Assembly (NCBI GenBank): GCA_022749755.1
Contig: CM040448.1
Coordinates: 12,274,481 to 12,338,480 of the forward strand
Direction of reading: 5' to 3'
Source of the DNA: Azadirachta indica
Taxonomy: Eukaryota > Streptophyta > Magnoliopsida > Sapindales > Meliaceae
Length of the DNA stretch: 64,000 nt
The notes beneath the pieces were generated by a model. That model did not search any database and had not been told where the DNA came from. It saw nothing but the letters and a program-made list of their open reading frames with translations. Shown piece by piece: positions 11,825 through 22,484 of this stretch; position 1 is the first letter of the stretch, and each line of letters begins with the position of its first letter. Made by a program: the position numbers and the translations under genes.

Positions 11825-13637
11825 AAAACAAAAAAAAAAATCGCTTGGAATAACAAAGAGGATCAATATACAGCCAGCAATCCTGCTGATCCTCCAGAAA
11901 AACCCAGAAAATGGAAATATATACTAGTTTTAAATAGCTTACTATATATTCAACACCTAATCTTGTATTTGGAAGCCCAACCATCAAGAACGAAGCATCC
12001 TGTCAATTTTTGTTATTAATATGTCCTAAATACTATAAAAGGTCGAAGAACAGAGTAAAATATCCATTGTCTAATTAACTCATGAGCCGTTGAGAAAAGT
12101 GTAGTGTTAAAAGTTAAGAAATTAATATTGGTTCTGAAAAGGAAGTCTGGAACTAATATTTTTAACTATCTTGTGGGGGTTTAATATATCAAAAAGTACT
12201 ATAACCTATGAGGATTATTTGTTCATCTTCTACTAATTCACTTTAAATACTGCAGTTTCGGGATTGACCTTTGCTCAATATAATTTAATTAGGGAGTAGT
12301 GACTATCAGATTGAAATTGACATTCTAGGTCAAACGGATCAAGATATAACTTCCTAGAAATACCAAATGATATACAATAAACACAAACATGCAAGTTCAT
12401 ATGATAGAAAGGTTCTACTTGAGTGGAAAAATGAAGCACATTATATAACAAATTCTGCTCTTTTTAATAAATATTCTCATTTCATCGAGATTGCCCAAGA
12501 AAAGAATCCAAATATTCGTCTGGTCTTTTTTATTACAGAATATCTCTGAATTTCATAATCTGGGGTCCATGAGAGATCTGTTTTGCTGTTTATAGAATAA
12601 AAAAGTTCAGATATATAATACTGAAAAGAATTAATTGGTAAGCTTTGGCCTTGAGCAATGTGCTTCATGCATCCAGACCTTTACACATTAATTACTTTGG
12701 ATTCATGAATCACATTGCTGTGGTATCACTTTATCTAAAAGTATGCCAATTGTTACATCCATATATGTTTTGGATCATTACAATATAATCTGAAAATACA
12801 ATCATTACATATAATATGAAAAATACAATTAAAGAATTTAAAAGCAAAAAATTTGGTCCTTCACAAAATTGATCAAGATTTCATAATCTCGGTAGTTAGC
12901 AGCTAAGAATACTTACGCACTCAAATTAACCAATTTATAATGTCATATGAATATATTAATGCAAGCAGGAACCCAACAGAAAGAATATTTTCAATTAATG
13001 AGATCTCATAGTGTACTTGATGAAGTAAGCTAAGGTTTAGTGTTAACGAAGTCTTAAACTCACTGCTTAAGCTGAGAATATCCTATAATTAAAGAGTGAC
13101 AAGTTGCCCATCACAATCATATGGGGAGAAGTAGTATCATACATAAAATTCTCATTGCAATTTTAAATTCTAGACGGCAAAGATAAAACAGCTAAGCCAA
13201 TCGTAAAATACAAGGAACTTTGTAATGCAGAATCATTGCGCCTTGATACTGTTGGGTTGGGCCTCCTAGTTCTAGACATGTATTATTTAAATTTATAAGC
13301 AAATCAACAAGGATAAAATAAATAATACATCGTTTGAACTAACCCCATCTTTAATTAATCACAAATGAGCACTATATTTTTTAAAGATATCTATATGACG
13401 TAATGTCATGAACAATTTTAATATTAGCCACTGCGAAAACACTAGCGAAAAGAACAATTCGTAGTAACACAAAAGCGATGATCGTAAAACATTCAGACAT
13501 GCTGGTCCATTTTATGGCAATGTAGATAGTTGCATTTTCTGCAGAAGAAAAGAGTACTTCATCTGCCCCACATGAGCTTTATCTTCCACGGCCTACGAAT
13601 AGTTTCAATTTCAAATAATCTTCACATCTGAGGGCCA
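11825..13637. other. Intergenic leading into bHLH unit 3
   Basis: No gene seen. From about 12630 the sequence aligns with the promoters of units 1 and 2, for example CATGCATCCAGACCT (12665 and 7477) and a TTTGGTCC...CACAAA segment (12850). Confidence 0.5.
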
Positions 13638-14486
13638 AATTGGCCACTGCTAAAAGTAATCATGGAAATCATGTCAATAATATTATTCAGAAGAAGATCT
13701 TGCGGAAGGAAATCCAACGGCAAAGAAGACAACACATGGCCACACTTCACGCCTCACTTGGATCATTGCTCCCTGTTGAGTGTAGAAAGGTCAACTAACT
13801 TCAATTCCTTCCTTTTCTTCAATAATATACATTGTATAAGTTTACAAGGTCTGTATAATTAAGTTAAAAAAATCAATTAACTAATCCCTTCATTAATAAA
13901 TTAAGGTTCTGTTGATTACCATAAGTATGTTTTAGTGGTGGGGTTACAGAGAAAACGTGCAATGTGTGATCGTAAATGCTGCTGTGAATTACATAAATTA
14001 AATGCCTGAAAAAGAGAATCCAAGACTTGAGTGTCAAGAGAGATAAGCTTAAAACCTTATACGATTCCAAAGCTCTTCTCCAAAGGAAATCCATGTTCGG
14101 ATAACTGTTTAACTTTTTAAGGAACTGTGTTACGTTCAAAGTCATTCGGGCGTAGTGGAGGCTGTGATAAGCAGCGTCTTCAGAGAGAAAATTTTGCTGC
14201 TATCAAAGGTGCTTAAAGCTGTGCTAGCGGAGGGAATTAATGTTGTTCGCTGTCTTTCCACCCAAAAGGATCGAAAGGTCTTTTATACTATTCAGCCAGA
14301 GGTATAAAGATTCCACTTTCTATGCAAGTTGATTTTCAAATTGTTATCTAAAAAGCTGAAGATAGTGGCTTATTATTTGGTAAATTTATCCCACGGGTTC
14401 CTGATCTGACATGTGTTGAGCTAAAAGGGCTCCGACAGACACTTCGTCCAGATATATTCCTGATTGATTCTGTAGATCCATGTTGA
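13638..14486 (+). pseudogene. bHLH transcription factor copy 3, pseudogene
   Basis: Exon-like remnants are at about 13638-13789, 13950-14301 and 14397-14486. The basic region and helix 1 are still readable (KEIQRQRRQHM, HASLGSLLPVE). Lesions: a deletion of about 250 bp relative to copy 1 joins the 5' flank (GGCCAAATTGGCC) to codon 52 and removes the start codon; the key Glu of the basic region is Gln (IQRQRR); a 2-nt deletion near 13970 (GATCGTAAATGCTG) shifts the frame in exon 2 and brings an early stop; the acceptor of the last intron is GG instead of AG (CCACGG before 14397). The TATA-like box kept by the other copies is lost. No functional product is expected. Confidence 0.85.
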
Positions 14487-17050
14487 AGTTGATTCTTATA
14501 TATGTACGTATTTGAAATGTTTGGCCTACATTACTAAACTTGTGTCTTTTGATGGCTTCTAGAAATCTGTTCTAACCTAGTACTTCTAGAAAATTAAAAT
14601 TATTATTTATTATTATTATTATTATTATTATATTGGCTTCATGAAAAGAATTTCCGGGCGTTCTTCGTTTATCTATTTGCCAATCAAAGTTAGTTGTATG
14701 GTTTAAGTGACCAAGAGGCAATCCACGTAATCAGATACATGCTATTGTTTTCACTTGGTCTATGAGTTGATTTTGTTGCACACAAACCATTGACATTTTG
14801 TGTGTAAATTCTAGTTCATTTTCTAGTATCAAAGAATCCTTCTGAATTACATATGTTAGGTTCACCGTTTCCTAATGAATTGAGATCTTGTCGAAACTTT
14901 TTGAAGATTATAATACTTATTAATTAATGCATCTGATCATTTTCTTTTAAACATGTATATTTGCATTCGTGAGCTCGTATGTGTGCCATTACTGGTCACA
15001 GTTAGCAGTTGAAACATATTTTCTTAAATAATGCAACATATAAATATTAACCTTCGACAATCTTAGATAGTGACAAGTTATATGACAGTTACATTGACCA
15101 CTTGGTGATATATGTACTAAGATCCACAATTAATGAAGCTAATCTTTTCATGGAAATTTTTTAGTTAATTGGAAAACTTTCCTGTCAAGTTTATCTAATA
15201 TGTATGGTTTTGTTCTTTTACTTCTTCCATCTCCACATTGTATCTTCAATAGTATACTGTCTATTGTTGCTACACATATACATACTACTCAGCAGCACGC
15301 ACCTTTTGGTTTCATGAATCCGGGTTTTCTGGCTTGAAACTATTCACTCACATAGGTTGTCTCGGCCATTGTAGCATTAAAATTTATTTCTTATGATATT
15401 AATTGTATCATCCAGAGAATCATATGTTTTCATACTATTTTGTGTGATAGTTGACAATTTTGAACAGTATGGGAAACTAGATTAATGTTGTTCGTCTGCT
15501 TTGCTGATGCTTTCAATAAAGAGAACAGAATTGAATTGAAGTTATTTGAAGTACGCAATCTTTGTGAACTTCACTGAGATATAAAATGCATATTGTCAGT
15601 ATTGCATTTTGATCAAAATTAAAGTTGTTTGAGGTAAGAATTTCAATTAATCTTTATGCACTACATCAGATAGCCTGAAAAAATTTCCTATATCAGTTTA
15701 TATACACACAGCCAACGAAATCTTCAATAGTGTGTGCTTTCTCGTTAATTAATAGATGGTAATGTCATGGTATGCATATGTAGAGTGTATGGGAGAGATA
15801 GCTTCAATAGTAATAGTCACTCCAAATACACAATCGGATGCAATATCGTACTTTTTTTAATTATTTTGTTCAAGTTTTACAATATCCTAATTTATAAAAA
15901 AATATGAAAGACAGAAATAAAAGAATTTAAGGATCTAATAATGTAACTTACGGAATTAATTAATGTAACCCAAAATTAGTTAAGGCATCAACCACACGAT
16001 TCCAGAGATCCACAAATGCAAATCGCAAATTAACACAAGGTAAGTTTGTATTTAGTACGAATATCCCAAGCAATAAGTTAAACGACATCACGAAAATAAG
16101 AAAGATTCATATTCAAGCCAAAGATACCGTCAACTCTTAATGCAGGCAATTTTATTTGCAGTGACAACTGCCGTCATTTTAATAAGTTAAAAAATTAATC
16201 TATATAAATTAGTTTATGTAAATAATAAATTTGTATACCATTACTTTAAGAAAAGGAAATTCTTGTGTTTCGTTGCTCTTAGGAAATTAAGCAATCAAAT
16301 TAGTTTGCAGCACTCTGGTCTCGGTTTCCCCAATGGTGTTTTCCACTGGCTGCATATCTGGAATGACTCAAACCCAGCGGTTCTTATATAGGCCATATCC
16401 GTTGGGTTCTATATTGGGCCTATTCCCGCTTTCTGGAATTTGCAAGCCCATAAAGCTAGCAACAAGGCCTTACCTTAATCAGTAGGCAATGTATGGAATC
16501 GTGATAAATGTCTAAGATCTACCGTTAGGCAATTACTCTCTTTAACTATAATATTGTTCTCAGTTTTTTTTTTTTTTTAAAAAAGATAATTATATAAAAA
16601 ATGGAAGGAGTGTAATCCAAGAAGAGCTTCTTACAAATCCTACATGCAAAGAAAATCTCTCCCTCCCCATCTTAGTGATAAAATATACTGATATGTATTG
16701 ATATATATGAATTCAATTGAAAATGATAACAAAAACCTTATAATTCATAACGTGCTTGTTCTCTATCATTAAATCTTTCTTTGCATTCTTAGTTTATTTA
16801 TAGCTTGAGAGAGTCAACATAAAATCAGGGTCTACATGATCCAACAAACAATTGAATAGGCCTGAATGCTCTCACTTTCTTTTTTTTGTTTTTTCAATTC
16901 ATGAATTTGTTATTATTTCTCTAGGATCTTCCTCATGGCGAGAATTTGTTTTTAAATCATTTTGTCATCCCTCATTTTCAACTTTATAAGGATTCCTTAT
17001 TTTTTTTTTTTTTTTTCTCTTCTCTTGAGGAATTATTCCACTCTGAATGA
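14487..17050. other. Intergenic between bHLH and kinase regions
   Basis: No certain gene. It holds a (TTA)n microsatellite at about 14608-14631 and A/T runs. Around 16290-16480 is a less AT-rich patch with GGGCC-type motifs and a TATA-like box on the minus strand, described separately. Confidence 0.5.
16287..16390 (-). other. Possible minus-strand promoter with a 22-codon open frame
   Basis: On the minus strand TATATAAG (16383-16390) is followed about 28 bp later by ATG (16355) and a frame MQPVENTIGETETRVLQTN that stops at 16287. Upstream on the same strand lie TGGGCTTG and AGGCCCAATA, which look like plant site-II/GGGCC promoter motifs. It may be the 5' end of a decayed or unannotated gene. 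There is no homology support. Confidence 0.15.
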
Positions 17051-19500
17051 ATCGGGTACAGCTAATTGTCGTCTCTGATGCATGACATTTTCTCTGCCCC
17101 GTTTCAAACCTAATTTTTAAATCATATGCTAATTAAGAACATTGCCCTTGCACCATCACATATAGAGTTGGTCAATCAAGTGAACGGTCCAGATTAATGG
17201 GTTGTTGAATCAAATTTTTTGAATTGATGGTGTCACTTTCAGTAAAACTTAAAATTTAGTCAAATTAAAATTGTAATATCAAAACTAACTAATTTATAGT
17301 AATAATCTACAAATAAGAAAGTAAAATAATACCAAAGAATGTTTAATAGAAAATAAAATGACATTACCAACGGGAAGACAGCTCGGCAGAAACAGACAAT
17401 CACTAAATTACACAAGCTAATTGAATGCTCAATTACGAATAGTTTCATTTGTTTTCACACCATTATAATGCATACTCCTTGACTTCCAAGGCTTGCTTTT
17501 GTCTTCACCATAAGACTAATTTTTTCATCAAAATCATCGAAATACTTGCTTTCTTCTTGCCTGATTCACCTGCAGTATTCTGCCAAAACTTCCTCCTGAT
17601 CACCTGTCGCTGCTTTTCATCGGTCTTACACATGAAAAAAATGCTTTCGAAATGCTTTATTTGTTGCGTCTCAGAAAAGAAACAGGAGAAAAGGTGTGTT
17701 GCAATTTTAACAAAGACAATTTTTTCACACCAACTTCGATCTATAGTGATTGAATCTACTGCTACAACTGTTTTTTTTTTTTTTTACTCGATTTAATATT
17801 TTTTCGTTCGAAAATTTTTATTAGTACATACAAGCATGGCAGGGATTACCCATGGGAAATGTATACTCTCAAGGACCTTCTTCATGCAACAAACAACTTC
17901 CATAACGACAACAAAATTGGAGAAGGAGGGTTTGGAAGTGTTTACTGGGGCCGTACAAGTAAAGGCAACGAGGCAATCATGTCTTTCTTTCTATTAATTT
18001 TGTAGTAATCAATCAAGTTTAAATTAAGTATTATTTTTCTTCTTATACATGGAAATATATAAGCAAGACTAGCTGACTTTGATAAATATGCAGGTAGCAG
18101 TGAAAAGATTGAAGGCGATGAGTGCAAAGGCAGAGATGGAATTTGCAGTTGAAGTGGAGATACTCGGTAGAGTGAGGCATAAGAATTTGTTGGGATTAAG
18201 AGGATTTTATGCGGGTGGAGATGAAAGGCTTATAGTCTATGATTACATGCCTAATCATAGTTTGATCACCCATTTGCACGGTCAACTCGCCGCAGATTGT
18301 TTACTGGACTGGCCTCGCAGAATGAGCATAGCCATCGGTTCTGCTGAGGGATTAGCGTAAGTAATTAAATTAAACCTTATTAAGTACTCCATATATATGC
18401 TCAAATCTATTATTATTGCTTAAGTAAAATTGCTAAATTGTACATGTATATTTTTGGCCTGGTGTGTTGATGATTATTTCTTGCGAGTTAGGTACTTGCA
18501 CCATGAGGCAAATCCTCATATCATACACAGAGATATTAAGGCAAGTAATGTGCTCTTAGATACAGAATTTGAAGCAAAAGTTGCTGATTTTGGTTTTGCA
18601 AAGCTGATACCAGATGGTATTACTCATTTGACCACTAGAGTGAAAGGAACTCTTGGATATTTGGCACCTGAATATGCCATGTGGGGAAAAGTTTCTGAGG
18701 GTTGCGATGTTTACAGCTTTGGAGTTTTACTCTTAGAGATAATTAGTGCAAAGAAGCCACTAGAGAAACTCCCTGGAGGAGTGAAACGTGATATCGTGCA
18801 ATGGGTCACACCTTATGTCCAAAAGGGTGCATTTGATCATATTGCCGATCCGAGATTGAAGGGCAAATTTAATCGAGATCAGCTAAGATCAGTGGTGTTG
18901 ATTGCGTTGAGATGTACCGATAGTAATCCGGAGAACCGGCCTAGCATGGTGGAAGTAGTGGATTGGCTCAAAAGTGGCGTCGGGAGGAGGAAAAAGGAGA
19001 TAACAGATGCAGAAGATATGGTTGACGAAGAAGACGAAGATAACGACGATAATGATACTAATTTTGAAAGGTGTAGAATGGAACAATCCAATTTCAGAAG
19101 GAGAAGGACATGATTAAATATGAACTAAATGTTAATTTTATATATTTGTTTCTTAATCAATTTGGCAGAAAATTGTCAATTTTAACTTGTGAAATTACGA
19201 TGTAATATGAGTTGGAAAAAACTAAATTGTGACTCGGTCTTCCAAGTGTTTGATCTAATCATCTCTTCTTTTTGTTTTCTTCCTGCTCAATTTCGCTCCC
19301 TTATTTATTCATATATAGTTCATTTATAAACATAGTCTTCCATGCAGAAGAAAACATATATGATTTAAGTGATCTTTAAAAAAAAAAATATTCTGCTAAT
19401 TCGGCCCATTATATATTGGGGCAGATTTTCACTTGAGGGCACTCATACAATCCAGACCAAATTAGAATAGAGTTGGGCCATTTGCACTGTTATGTCAATG
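17050..19500. repeat. Kinase duplication, unit A
   Basis: Direct repeat with 30925-33350. Shared landmarks include 'gctaattaagaac' with 'ttgcccttgcacc' in the promoter (17130 and 31000), TTTCATTTGTTTTCACACC before the gene (17444 and 31289), all exons and introns, and a GAGTTGGGCCATT motif beyond the 3' end (19472 and 33321). The two units are about 13.9 kb apart. Confidence 0.85.
17632..19113 (+). CDS. PTI1-like receptor-like cytoplasmic kinase (At3g15890-like), copy A
   Basis: A serine/threonine (or dual-specificity) kinase of the PTI1-like family, expected at the inner face of the membrane. Four exons were inferred: 17641-17693 (or from the in-frame ATG at 17632), 17843-17972, 18094-18356 and 18492-19113, giving 355 residues from the second Met. 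The N-terminus MLSKCFICC is Cys-rich and could be palmitoylated. Kinase motifs, numbered from that Met: glycine loop GEGGFGSV 44-51, catalytic Lys65 in VAVK, HRD 161-163, DFG 181-183 and APEYAMWGK. All catalytic residues are present. The C-terminal tail is very acidic (DEEDEDNDDND). Intron 2 begins GC, not GT (GAG|GCAATC); a GT choice nearby would break the frame. The second Met matches the start of copy B. Confidence 0.85.
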
Positions 19501-19914
19501 TTTTAAGTTTGATTTGAAAATTATTTTTAAGAAAAATGGACCGATATTCTTCTGGAATATCGGAAACAATAGATATTTTTTTTACAGTTTAAGAAATGAT
19601 AGACACCTCTGAAATACAGGGAAACAACAATATAATTTTAATTTCTTCAATTTACTTGTTAGGTTATTATTATTTGTAAATTTATATTTTAGTAAAATAA
19701 TAAATTAAAATATATTTTTTTAGTTATAATAATTTATTTTCTACTTTTTATGATACACGAATGATTAAATAAAATTTTAATAAAAAAATTAAAAAAATTA
19801 TATAAAATTTATTATTTTTTTAAAAAAGATTATGAAAATATAAAAATAAAAAATAAAAAACACATGTGTGTATATATATTACAGACAAAAATAATTAAAA
19901 TTATCTTTTGTTCT

Positions 19915-20285
19915 GACGAAGGAGAAAATGATCGTGAATTTAGCAAAATTTGGATACGATCGAGTCAGTGAGAGAACAAGCATAAATACGTGTTGCCACT
20001 AACAAGCAACAAGTGGCTTGTTACTACAGCAAAACCGGTGAAAGCAAGGAGGTCACGTGAGGGATAACTAGTCTTGAGAAAGGTAACACAGAACATAAAG
20101 GTTCCAGGAGACGGATGCCCTTGGTCTTCACTTGGGAGGGACCTTACCGAGTGTCACGAAGTATTCACCCCTACACCTATCACCTATCACCTATCACCTA
20201 TCACCTATCACGTATGGATGGAACCAAAGTAAAGTGACCATTGAATGTCGAGAATTTACGACAATATCACTCCTAAAAGGATAAT
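19915..20285 (+). mobile_element. Ty3/gypsy integrase C-terminus relic, probably Tat lineage
   Basis: Frame-shifted pieces of the end of a gypsy pol polyprotein are readable: ERTSI then CVAT-like NKQQVACYY, VLRKVTQNIKVPGDG (from about 20070), WEGPYRV (about 20140) and PLNVENLRQYH (about 20240). Such segments occur in this order at the integrase C-terminus of plant gypsy elements. At least one frameshift separates the pieces and in-frame stops are present, so this is a dead remnant. The rest of gag-pol is not in the window upstream, where 19500-19900 is AT-rich filler. Confidence 0.75.
20174..20211 (+). repeat. Heptamer tandem repeat (CACCTAT)n
   Basis: Five consecutive near-perfect CACCTAT units lie inside the integrase relic, between the WEGPYRV and NVENLRQY pieces. 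Confidence 0.9.
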
Positions 20286-20419
20286 TTACGATGGTATTCT
20301 AATGAGGTTATGGATGGATGGCCGGGAGCAAGATCCTATACCTTAGGTTTTACAGGAAATTAAAGGATCATTATGAGGAGCACAATCCTAAATATTAAGG
20401 CCTTTACTAGTCATTTTTG

Positions 20420-20812
20420 TGAGCATTAATGATGTCACATGACAGTACACTAGAATGTGGGAAAACCATGGTGATAGCGCAGTTGCTTCAATTACTTTAA
20501 AGATCGTTGGTGAGGAGCGCGATCCTAAGCATCAAATTCTCCATAAATGCACATGCTTGTCATTTTTGTGGACATTAATGATGTCACATGACAATTTATA
20601 CTTACTTTTAATTCCTTCAAAATGGTAGACAGCGTAAGAATGTATGCATCATTAAAAAAGTATTAAATTACTAAATATCTAATACCGTCATGAACAAATT
20701 TGTGGTGGATATATTACTGTAAAGGTATCGAAATTGCTCTTAAATATTAAGTTTTTTGTGATAAAAGATCCCTTTGTTGCCTTTGTGGGCTTTAATAATG
20801 TCACATGACAGG
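20420..20812 (+). repeat. Three diverged repeats around ATGATGTCACATGACA
   Basis: The motif CATTAATGATGTCACATGAC occurs at about 20433-20452 and 20573-20592, with a variant (TTTAATAATGTCACATGACA) near 20791-20810. Similar flanks precede each (AAAGATC..., CATTTTTGTG). The spacing of about 140-220 bp suggests a decayed tandem repeat with units of about 150 bp. It lies between the integrase relic and the antisense relic. Confidence 0.65.
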
Positions 20813-21159
20813 GTATTATCATTTATGGTTTCTCCTAGATGGTATATTATGTAAGAACCTGTAAATTACTCAAAGCATGAACGTCATACCATGGTGGTAT
20901 TATTATTATTTGTCGTACCGTGATAATCGTAGTGACCACAGTACTTAGCAGAATTTTGAAAGTTTTGACTAAGTATTGTTTGAACACTTAAAATATTACT
21001 GAAATTTACATGGGATGGAGAGCGAAATATTGGTTAACACTTATAAAATTTCGCTAAATAAATTTTTAACATAAGGCAAAGGCATATTGATATTAATAAG
21101 GTTAATCATCCAAAACTTTTACAAAATATTGTTCATAATAAAATAAAAAGAAGACTAGA

Positions 21160-22265
21160 CAAATGGCACAAGGTCTTAGAAGGTCTTAACGGCATCAGAA
21201 GCATCTCCAGTAGCAACATCCTCAGCAACATGCTCTTGGCAGCATTCTCAAAGTTGGTAGAGGCAGGGACTCTTCGGCATCCTCTTCTTTTGCAGCCTTA
21301 ACCTTTAGGTGCTTGGCGACATCGAATGAAAACTCCATCCGACTCATGTCGAAGAAGGAGTTTCAGTCATCTATCTCTCCTTAGGCCATCTTATACCTCA
21401 TTAAGAAATAGCCCGCCGCCACGTTATCAAGATGAGCTACCAACGAGGTATGTGCCACTTTTATTTTTGCTAAGCCCTTGTTCACGGTAACGAGAATGGA
21501 CTCGGCTTACCAACGAATAACCTTCTGATAGTTCACCTTGGCTTTGAGAATGACACACCTCTGTGTCCACTTAGGTTTTCCTCTCCTGAAAGTACTTGGC
21601 CCTCGTTAGTAGCAGATTTGAGTTTATCCTTTAAATTATTTACTGCCTTGGTCGAGGTAGATGAAAGCTACCAGTATCTCTTTTCTGCCTCCACGGTATC
21701 GTTAACTTCCCAATGCCAAGCATGAAGAAATGTAGAAAGCTACATAGATAAAGATATGAATGTTAAATGTAATGCAAAGCGTTCATGAAATTTTTATAAC
21801 TGTTGAGCAACGAACTTAGGGGACTGTTTTCTCAAGGTTGTCATATAAGACGTCTAGAGGCTTCTTCACTGTCTCTGTAACATCCTCCGCCTTTATCGAG
21901 AAGGACAATCCTCTCACCACTCCAGTGAGGAACATCGGAATCATTATGGATACTGATGAAGTATCAATGAAGCCCTAAGGGAGTATACATTTTGGAACAT
22001 TAGGAAAGAAGTGAAAGCTAATCACCGTCTTCACCGTCGCAACTTCATTGTCCTTGGTTGGGAGTTGCTCCTTTTTTGGAGGAGGAGGAGAGGATAGAGG
22101 TGATGTCATCTCAAAATATCACATTTTTTGCTTCTTAAACAAAGGCCCCTTCTCCATGGTCCTTGACAATTTAGCCCTTTCCTTCTCGATGACGATGACA
22201 GGCTTTCGCTTACTGTTGCCTTTACTTTTTAACGAATCAGTCTTCTCTTCATGGCATAGCTTTTA
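21160..22265 (-). pseudogene. Antisense transposon ORF relic (gypsy-type transposon protein-like)
   Basis: Read on the minus strand this GC-richer segment has stretches of protein-like sequence interrupted by stops, such as KGLAKIKVAHTSLVAHLDN followed by VAAGYFLMRYKMA (from about 21480 down to 21395) and FSFDVAKHLKVKAAKEEDAE (about 21330-21265), plus Lys/Glu-rich, coiled-coil-like parts. This resembles the charged C-terminal part of plant 'putative gypsy-type transposon' proteins. Its place after an integrase relic and in the opposite direction fits the antisense extra ORF known from Tat-lineage (Retand-like) elements. Family assignment is from memory and composition. Confidence 0.45.
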
Positions 22266-22356
22266 AAATGAAAGTATGTGTAAACACGAGAAAGAGTTGA
22301 GTATGATTAAAATAAATAAAAACATAAGAAAGGAAAGAGAGGAAGATAACATTTTT

Positions 22357-22484
22357 CAGTGTAATAACTGTCATGGACATAATACTTTACTTTATAATAT
22401 ATTTTATAAATTTAAGTTTACACGTGTATTTAATTTGTTAATGTTATAAAATAATTATTATTTTAATTTTTATAAAATCATTAT
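22357..22484 (+). repeat. AT-rich direct repeat A (interrupted by solo LTR)
   Basis: About 128 bp matching 24726-24866. Shared segments include TTATAATATATTTTATAAAT, GTGTATTTAATTTGTTAAT and TTTTTATAAAATCATTAT. The solo LTR sits exactly at the CATTAT end; the sequence continues at 23902. A partial third copy of the GTGTATTTAATTTG part lies at about 23978-24028. Confidence 0.75.

Noticed and set aside
17449..17640. Upstream extension of kinase copy A (MFSHHYNAYS...)
   Set aside because: The matching frame in copy B diverges and stops before the kinase start; it is untranslated or promoter sequence.
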